This document shows, in pieces, positions 7,897 to 11,341 of a stretch of DNA of 11,341 nucleotides. Below the pieces are notes generated by a model that saw nothing but the letters and a program-made list of their open reading frames with translations, ran no database searches and was not told the origin of the DNA. The translations under genes were made by a program, and so were the position numbers. The DNA comes from Pseudolabrys sp. (GTDB lineage: Bacteria > Pseudomonadota > Alphaproteobacteria > Rhizobiales > Xanthobacteraceae): assembly GCA_019246455.1 (NCBI GenBank), contig JAFAQJ010000023.1, positions 1 to 11,341 of the forward strand, written 5' to 3'. Within the stretch, counting starts at the first letter, position 1. Every line of letters begins with the position of its first letter.

Positions 7897-8351
7897 TCCC
7901 GGCCCCTTCCTTTCTCGACGCGTTGAAGACCGCGGCCGAGCGGGCGAGTACGGCCGAGGATACTTTCCGCCGCGAAATCGCGCAGCGCACCAAAGCGCTC
8001 GAAGTCGAGCGCGCGCAGGCGTTGCGCCGTCTCAATCTCATGCGTACGCTGGCCGAAGGCATTGCGACCGCCGAGAGCGAGGAAGTCGCGGTAGCGGCGG
8101 CGACCGCGATCCTGCGCACCAAGCTGGGCTGGGCCGAGGACAGCGATGCGCGGGGCGAGGTACTGTCGAAGTTCGCTGCCGTTGCGCAAGCGATGTTCGC
8201 GAGCCTCGCTCCGGTCAAAGACGAAGCACCGGAGCCAGATGTGATCAAGACCCTGGACGCGTTCGAGACCTGGTACGCGCAAACGCACCCCCAGTCGTTC
8301 TGGGCGTTGTTCGATGTCTATATGCCGGAGACGCCTCGTGTCGATTTCTGA
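7893..8351 (+). CDS. Uncharacterised alpha-helical protein downstream of selC
   Basis: I do not recognise this 152-residue protein. Residues 6-105 are predicted to be largely helical, rich in Ala, Glu and Arg, with a heptad-like stretch near 19-50 that could form a coiled coil. An acidic, proline-containing linker follows at about 106-117. A C-terminal helix with aromatic residues (FETWYAQ, SFWALFDVYMPE) covers about 118-145. There is no cysteine, signal peptide or membrane segment. The ATG overlaps the selB-frame stop (ATGA) and lies 17 bases after the mature tRNA-Sec 3' end. No good Shine-Dalgarno site precedes it. Its stop overlaps the next gene by 14 bases. Four linked genes share this layout, so it probably works with the DsrE-like and lipoyl proteins downstream. 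Confidence 0.8.
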   Translation: MIPAPSFLDALKTAAERASTAEDTFRREIAQRTKALEVERAQALRRLNLMRTLAEGIATAESEEVAVAAATAILRTKLGWAEDSDARGEVLSKFAAVAQAMFASLAPVKDEAPEPDVIKTLDAFETWYAQTHPQSFWALFDVYMPETPRVDF

Positions 8352-8730
8352 CGGCAACGCGACCGACTTCGACATCTGGCTGAAATCCGAGTTTGCCGAA
8401 ACCGGATCGTTCACCGCGCTCGCGGTTCTGGTGCAGATCACCGAGAACAAGGTCGAGCCCTTGTGTTCGACCTATTTCAACGTGATCGGCGACGAAACCG
8501 ATTGGAACGAGATCACGATCCTGTTCGCGGGTGCCGGCAAGGAGTGGGACGGTGCTTCGTTCTTCCCGGTCACCGACCAGCACGGCGGCCCGCTCGACAA
8601 TCCGGCGGCGCGGCTCAATTTGCGCGAGCTTGAAACGCGGCTCGAAGACAACCCGCTGGTCCTCAATGAAGGCAACTTTTTCGACAAATGGGGCCGCCGC
8701 CTGCGCGTCGACGAGGTCGAAATCCAATGA
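8338..8730 (+). CDS. Uncharacterised acidic protein
   Basis: This 130-residue protein is not recognised. It is acidic and soluble, with one cysteine (C43), a likely mixed alpha/beta fold (WLKSEFAE, TALAVLVQIT, EITILFAG) and a C-terminal segment FFDKWGRRLRVDEVEIQ. I chose the GTG at 8338 because GGAG at 8327-8330 lies seven bases upstream and the resulting 14-base overlap matches that of selA with its neighbour. The in-frame ATG at 8314 would add eight residues, mostly basic and without a good ribosome site. The stop overlaps the ATG of the DsrE-like gene by four bases. Function is unknown; the tight coupling suggests a complex or pathway with its neighbours. Confidence 0.8.
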   Translation: MSISDGNATDFDIWLKSEFAETGSFTALAVLVQITENKVEPLCSTYFNVIGDETDWNEITILFAGAGKEWDGASFFPVTDQHGGPLDNPAARLNLRELETRLEDNPLVLNEGNFFDKWGRRLRVDEVEIQ

Positions 8731-9113
8731 GCGACGCAGCGCATCGTCTGCTGATCTTGATGGTCAACACCGATCCGCGCAATCCGGAGGAGTGCGCCGC
8801 GCCGTTTTATTATGCCGCCGTCGCCGCCGCGATGGACCATCAGGTCGACGTGCTGTGCACCGCGACCACGGGCAAGCTCCTGATCAAAGGCGTGGCCGAG
8901 ACGATCCACGTCAAGCCGGGTGAATCGAAGACGGTCTACGATTGGATCAAGGAAGCGCACGACCACGGCGCGAAGTTCTGGGCCTGTCCCGCCAATCTCG
9001 AACTGTTCGACAAGATCGAGGACGATCTCATCCCCGAGTGTGCCGGGGTGATGGGCGCTGCCGCCATGATTCAAGACGTCATGGACGGGAAGTGCCGCGT
9101 GTTGACGTTCTGA
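8727..9113 (+). CDS. DsrE-family protein (predicted sulfur carrier)
   Basis: This 128-residue protein has the DsrE/DsrF/YchN-like Rossmann-type fold: an N-terminal strand LLILMVNTDP, a helix APFYYAAVAAAMD, a strand QVDVLCTATTG, and a second half with WIKEAHDHGAKFWACPANLEL. C87 in the FWACPA segment is where DsrE/TusD proteins keep the cysteine that carries a persulfide. Four other cysteines are present (C23, C44, C105, C123). Family members relay sulfur or act in sulfur oxidation; some are annotated as peroxiredoxin-like. It is coupled by ATGA to the preceding gene, with GAGG at 8713-8716 as a possible ribosome site, and is followed nine bases later by a GcvH-like lipoyl protein in the same reading frame. 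A role in moving sulfur or selenium for formate dehydrogenase or Sec synthesis is an inference from position. Confidence 0.85.
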   Translation: MSDAAHRLLILMVNTDPRNPEECAAPFYYAAVAAAMDHQVDVLCTATTGKLLIKGVAETIHVKPGESKTVYDWIKEAHDHGAKFWACPANLELFDKIEDDLIPECAGVMGAAAMIQDVMDGKCRVLTF

Positions 9114-9115
9114 GG
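9112..9115 (+). promoter_or_regulatory. Ribosome binding site for the GcvH-like gene
   Basis: GAGG overlaps the upstream TGA stop and lies seven bases before GTG 9123. It supports ordinary re-initiation at that GTG and argues against a read-through-only product. Confidence 0.6.
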
Positions 9116-9122
9116 CGCGGCC

Positions 9123-9563
9123 GTGGCGAAGGTCCAGGGTCACGATTTTCCCGAGCGTCTTTATTACGACGTGGAAAATCAGATCTGGTACGAGCTGCTC
9201 TCGGACGGCACGGCGCGCGCTGGCTTCACGTCATGGGCTGTGGCGCTGATGGGCGAAGTCGTGGTGTTCACGCCCAAGCGCCTCAATCACACCTTCGATC
9301 GCGATAAGTGGTTCGCGATGGTCGAGGGCGCCAAATGGGTCGGCGCCGCGCGCGCCGCATTCGACGGCACGATCGTCGCGCACAATGATGCATTGATCGC
9401 GAGGCCTGAGCTGCTGATGGAGGACGCTTTCGGCAAGGCTTGGATGCTGATCGTGCGGCCAGCGGTCGGGAACTGGAAGGAGAGTCTGGTCACCGGCGCG
9501 GCTATCGGCCCCGCGATCGAAAGCTGGATCGCCGGTGGATCCTACAAGGACCGTAAAAGCTAG
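9123..9563 (+). CDS. GcvH-like lipoyl-binding protein
   Basis: This 146-residue protein has the glycine-cleavage H-protein/lipoyl-domain pattern: YYDVENQIWYELLSDGTARAGFTSWA matches the H-protein start, followed by GEVVVFTP, then AMVEGAKWVGAARAAFDGTIV in place of the classic ESVKA motif. K71 (codon 9333-9335) is the expected lipoylated lysine. The end, PELLMEDAFGKAWMLIVRP, matches the NEDPYGEGWL region of GcvH. A tail of about 30 residues beyond the usual H-protein end (about 116-146) is unusual. No gcvT or gcvP is nearby, so glycine cleavage is unlikely. GcvH-like LbpA proteins paired with DsrE-type proteins are known from the sHdr sulfur-oxidation system, so a role as a lipoamide-based sulfur or selenium carrier is plausible but inferred. 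Its stop shares CTAG with the stop of the convergent gene. Confidence 0.85.
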   Translation: MAKVQGHDFPERLYYDVENQIWYELLSDGTARAGFTSWAVALMGEVVVFTPKRLNHTFDRDKWFAMVEGAKWVGAARAAFDGTIVAHNDALIARPELLMEDAFGKAWMLIVRPAVGNWKESLVTGAAIGPAIESWIAGGSYKDRKS

Positions 9564-10708
9564 AAGCCCATGCCCCGCGCGGTCACCGGCCACAGGCATT
9601 CGACCTTGCCGTTGCGAATGCCGACGTACCAATCGTGTACATTGCAGGTCGGGTCGCAGTGACCGGGAATGAGCTTGAGCTTGTCGTTGATCTTGAGTGC
9701 TCCGTTCGGGTCGGAAATGACGCCGTGCTCGTCGGAGCATTTCACGTAAGTCAGGTCGCTGCGCCCGAACACGACCGGCAAACCCGAGTCGACGCTTTGC
9801 GCTTTCAGGCCGGCGTCGCACACCGCGATGTCGGGCTTGGTGTGCGACATGATCGAGGTCCAGATGAACAGCGCGTTCTCGAAATCGCTGATCGGCTCCC
9901 CGTTGCCGTCCTTGATGCGCCGGTAGTCGGCGTCCATGAAGACGTACGAGCCGCATTGCAGTTCGTTATAGATGCCCGACGCGCCCTCGAAGTAATAGCT
10001 GCCGGTGCCAGCGCCGCCGATAATGTCGCAGAGCAGTCCTTCCGCCTTCAACATCGCGACGGTTTTGCGCACCTGGTCTATGGCAATATCGATCTTGCCC
10101 CTGCGCTCGACGTAATCGCGAATGTGTTGCGCCGAGCCTTGATACGCCTGCAGGCCGGAGAATTTCAAACCGGGCGAGCGCGCGATTTTCTTCGCCAATG
10201 CGACCACCGGCTCGCCCCATGTCACGCCGCAGCGTCCGGCACCGACATCGATCTCGACCAGGCATTCGATGGTCGCGCGGTGCATTTGCGCGGCAGCCGA
10301 CAGATCGTCGATATTGCCGCCGTCGTCGACGCAAACGATGGTGCGCGCCTTGTCGGCGAGCATCGCCAGCCGGTCAATTTTTCTGCGATCAACCACCTGG
10401 TTCGACACCAGCACATCTTTAATGCCGCCGGCGACCAGTGCTTCGGCCTCGGCGACTTTTTGGCAGCATACGCCGCAGGCGCCGCCGCGCGTCATCTGCA
10501 GCAACGCGATGTCGGCGGACTTGTGGGTCTTGGCGTGGGCGCGGAGACGCACGTTGTTGCGCTCGGCAAAGGCCCGCATCCTGTCGAGATTGCGCTCGAA
10601 GACATCGAGATCGACGATGAGACAGGGCGTCGCGACGTCCTCCAGCGCCATGCCGACTTCGGCGGGAATGTTAAGACCGACGATTGGCGTTGTCGTGAGA
10701 GCATCCAT
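9560..10708 (-). CDS. bhcC: 3-hydroxy-D-aspartate aldolase (BhcC/D-threonine aldolase family)
   Basis: This 382-residue alanine-racemase-fold PLP enzyme cleaves beta-hydroxy amino acids. The closest match I recall is Paracoccus 3-hydroxyaspartate aldolase BhcC of the beta-hydroxyaspartate cycle, which yields glycine and glyoxylate: it shares GGAGTGSYYFE-like, SGIYNELQCGSY, DAGLKAQSVDSGLP, KCSDEHGV and PGHCDPTCNVHDWYVG. K60 in RAHAKTHKS is the expected Schiff-base lysine. H350 and D352 in GHCDPT are the expected divalent-metal ligands; a Cys in place of the Asp would suggest a D-serine dehydratase. The frame is open to GTG at 10771, with ATGs at 10756 and 10708. I prefer 10708 because family similarity begins just after it; no start has a clear ribosome site. 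No other BHA-cycle genes (bhcA, B, D) are in the window, so general D-3-hydroxy amino acid breakdown is also possible. Confidence 0.88.
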   Translation of the reverse strand: MDALTTTPIVGLNIPAEVGMALEDVATPCLIVDLDVFERNLDRMRAFAERNNVRLRAHAKTHKSADIALLQMTRGGACGVCCQKVAEAEALVAGGIKDVLVSNQVVDRRKIDRLAMLADKARTIVCVDDGGNIDDLSAAAQMHRATIECLVEIDVGAGRCGVTWGEPVVALAKKIARSPGLKFSGLQAYQGSAQHIRDYVERRGKIDIAIDQVRKTVAMLKAEGLLCDIIGGAGTGSYYFEGASGIYNELQCGSYVFMDADYRRIKDGNGEPISDFENALFIWTSIMSHTKPDIAVCDAGLKAQSVDSGLPVVFGRSDLTYVKCSDEHGVISDPNGALKINDKLKLIPGHCDPTCNVHDWYVGIRNGKVECLWPVTARGMGF

Positions 10709-10773
10709 GACGGCGAGAATAGAGGCGGTGTATTGAGGAGGGAACCCCGGCGCCATCGAGTCGTTTGCCACGC
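10709..10773. promoter_or_regulatory. Divergent intergenic region between the aldolase and udgX
   Basis: These 65 bases separate the divergent starts and should hold both promoters if the ATG at 10708 is right; with the GTG at 10771 the gap shrinks to two bases. GAGGAGGG at 10735-10742 looks like a ribosome site on the + strand but lies 31 bases before the udgX ATG, too far to serve it. I see no convincing -35/-10 pair or operator. Confidence 0.35.
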
Positions 10774-11341
10774 ATGAAAACGCAGCCTAAAATTGCGTCC
10801 CTCAAAGCATTAGCCGCGGCCGAAGAGGCTTGCACGCGCTGCCCGCTTTACCGCGACGCGACGCAGGCTGTGCCGGGCGAAGGTGCGTCGCGTGCCCGCG
10901 TCATGCTGATCGGCGAGCAGCCGGGCGACCAGGAAGACAAACAGGGCCATCCGTTCGTCGGTCCGGCCGGGCGCATTCTCAACGAGGCGCTCGACGACGC
11001 CGGGCTCGATCGCAAGTCGCTGTTCGTCACCAATGCCGTCAAACATTTCAAATTCGAACCGCGCGGCAAGCGCCGTCTGCACAAGCGCCCGAACACCCAC
11101 GAGATCGAGCGCTGCAAATGGTGGCTCGACTTCGAGCGCAAGATCGTCAAGCCGGAATTAGTCGTCGCGATGGGCGCAAGCGCCATCCGCAGTGTCGTAG
11201 GGCGGCCCCTGACCATCGCCAAGACGCGCGGAAAGGTCGTTACGTTGGAGGACGGCACGCGGATGATCGCGACGATTCATCCATCGTATCTTTTGCGGAT
11301 CCGCAACGACGCCGACTGGAAATCGAAATATCGGCTGTTCG
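10774..11341 (+). CDS. udgX: UdgX-type uracil-DNA glycosylase, 3' end missing
   Basis: The 189 visible residues belong to the family-4-like UdgX uracil-DNA glycosylases, which remove uracil from DNA and form a covalent link to the abasic site. The motif GEQPGDQED (47-55) and HPSYLLR (169-175) are the catalytic motifs. The loop KRRLHKRP (99-106) matches the UdgX-specific loop, whose histidine makes the covalent bond; it is H103 here. C20, C23 and C114 are the expected iron-sulfur ligands, and H91 sits where family-4 enzymes have their third cysteine (VKH instead of VKC). The ATG at 10774 starts close to the usual N-terminus, but no good ribosome site precedes it. The reading frame stays open to the window edge, which probably lies some 15-30 residues from the stop. 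It is unrelated in function to the upstream operon and divergent from the aldolase. Confidence 0.93.
   Translation, partial: MKTQPKIASLKALAAAEEACTRCPLYRDATQAVPGEGASRARVMLIGEQPGDQEDKQGHPFVGPAGRILNEALDDAGLDRKSLFVTNAVKHFKFEPRGKRRLHKRPNTHEIERCKWWLDFERKIVKPELVVAMGASAIRSVVGRPLTIAKTRGKVVTLEDGTRMIATIHPSYLLRIRNDADWKSKYRLF

Noticed and set aside
7894..7926. Read-through of the selB-frame UGA as selenocysteine
   Set aside because: Another in-frame TGA follows after ten codons (7924-7926), no convincing SECIS hairpin is seen, and no domain would be gained.
9635..10777. Open frame of 380 codons on the + strand opposite the aldolase
   Set aside because: The minus-strand aldolase has all its family motifs and catalytic residues; the + frame is its antisense shadow.
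1..11341. CRISPR arrays, insertion sequences, or phage/integrase remnants at the tRNA gene
   Set aside because: No regularly spaced repeats, transposase or integrase genes were seen; the tRNA-Sec 3' end is followed directly by an operon gene rather than by an attachment-site duplication.

Overview
This window looks like a chromosomal segment of a GC-rich alphaproteobacterium, most likely a member of the Hyphomicrobiales. That placement is inferred from codon usage, the style of the SelB, FdhE and aldolase proteins, and the gene order; no database search was run. Ten protein genes and one tRNA gene lie on the + strand from 1 to 9563, packed like one operon. A convergent minus-strand gene and a divergent partial + strand gene follow. 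No gene-free stretch exceeds 300 bases.

Region 1 (1-2644) is a membrane-bound, respiratory (Fdn/Fdo-type) formate dehydrogenase: the C-terminal third of the molybdopterin alpha subunit, the four-cluster iron-sulfur beta subunit with a C-terminal membrane anchor, and the cytochrome b556 gamma subunit. Region 2 (2645-7896) supplies its maturation and selenocysteine machinery: fdhE, selA, a Sel1-repeat protein placed between selA and selB, selB, and the selenocysteine tRNA gene selC with anticodon UCA. The expected reason for this set is that the formate dehydrogenase alpha subunit has an in-frame UGA (Sec) codon, which would lie upstream of the window. The selB reading frame has no stop before selC. 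It reads through the whole tRNA gene and ends at a TGA that overlaps the ATG of the next gene.

Region 3 (7893-9563) is a tightly coupled run of four small genes: two unrecognised proteins, a DsrE-family protein, and a GcvH-like protein that keeps the lipoyl-lysine position. DsrE-like and GcvH-like (LbpA) proteins occur together in the sHdr sulfur-oxidation system, but no hdr gene is visible here. Their location directly behind selB-selC suggests a sulfur or selenium handling module, or an undescribed accessory set for the formate dehydrogenase or selenium pathway. This is the least explained part of the window.

Region 4 (9560-11341) is functionally separate. A minus-strand PLP- and metal-dependent 3-hydroxy-D-aspartate aldolase (BhcC/D-threonine aldolase family) meets the operon tail-to-tail, the two stop codons sharing a CTAG. 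A UdgX-type uracil-DNA glycosylase is divergently transcribed from it and runs off the right edge.
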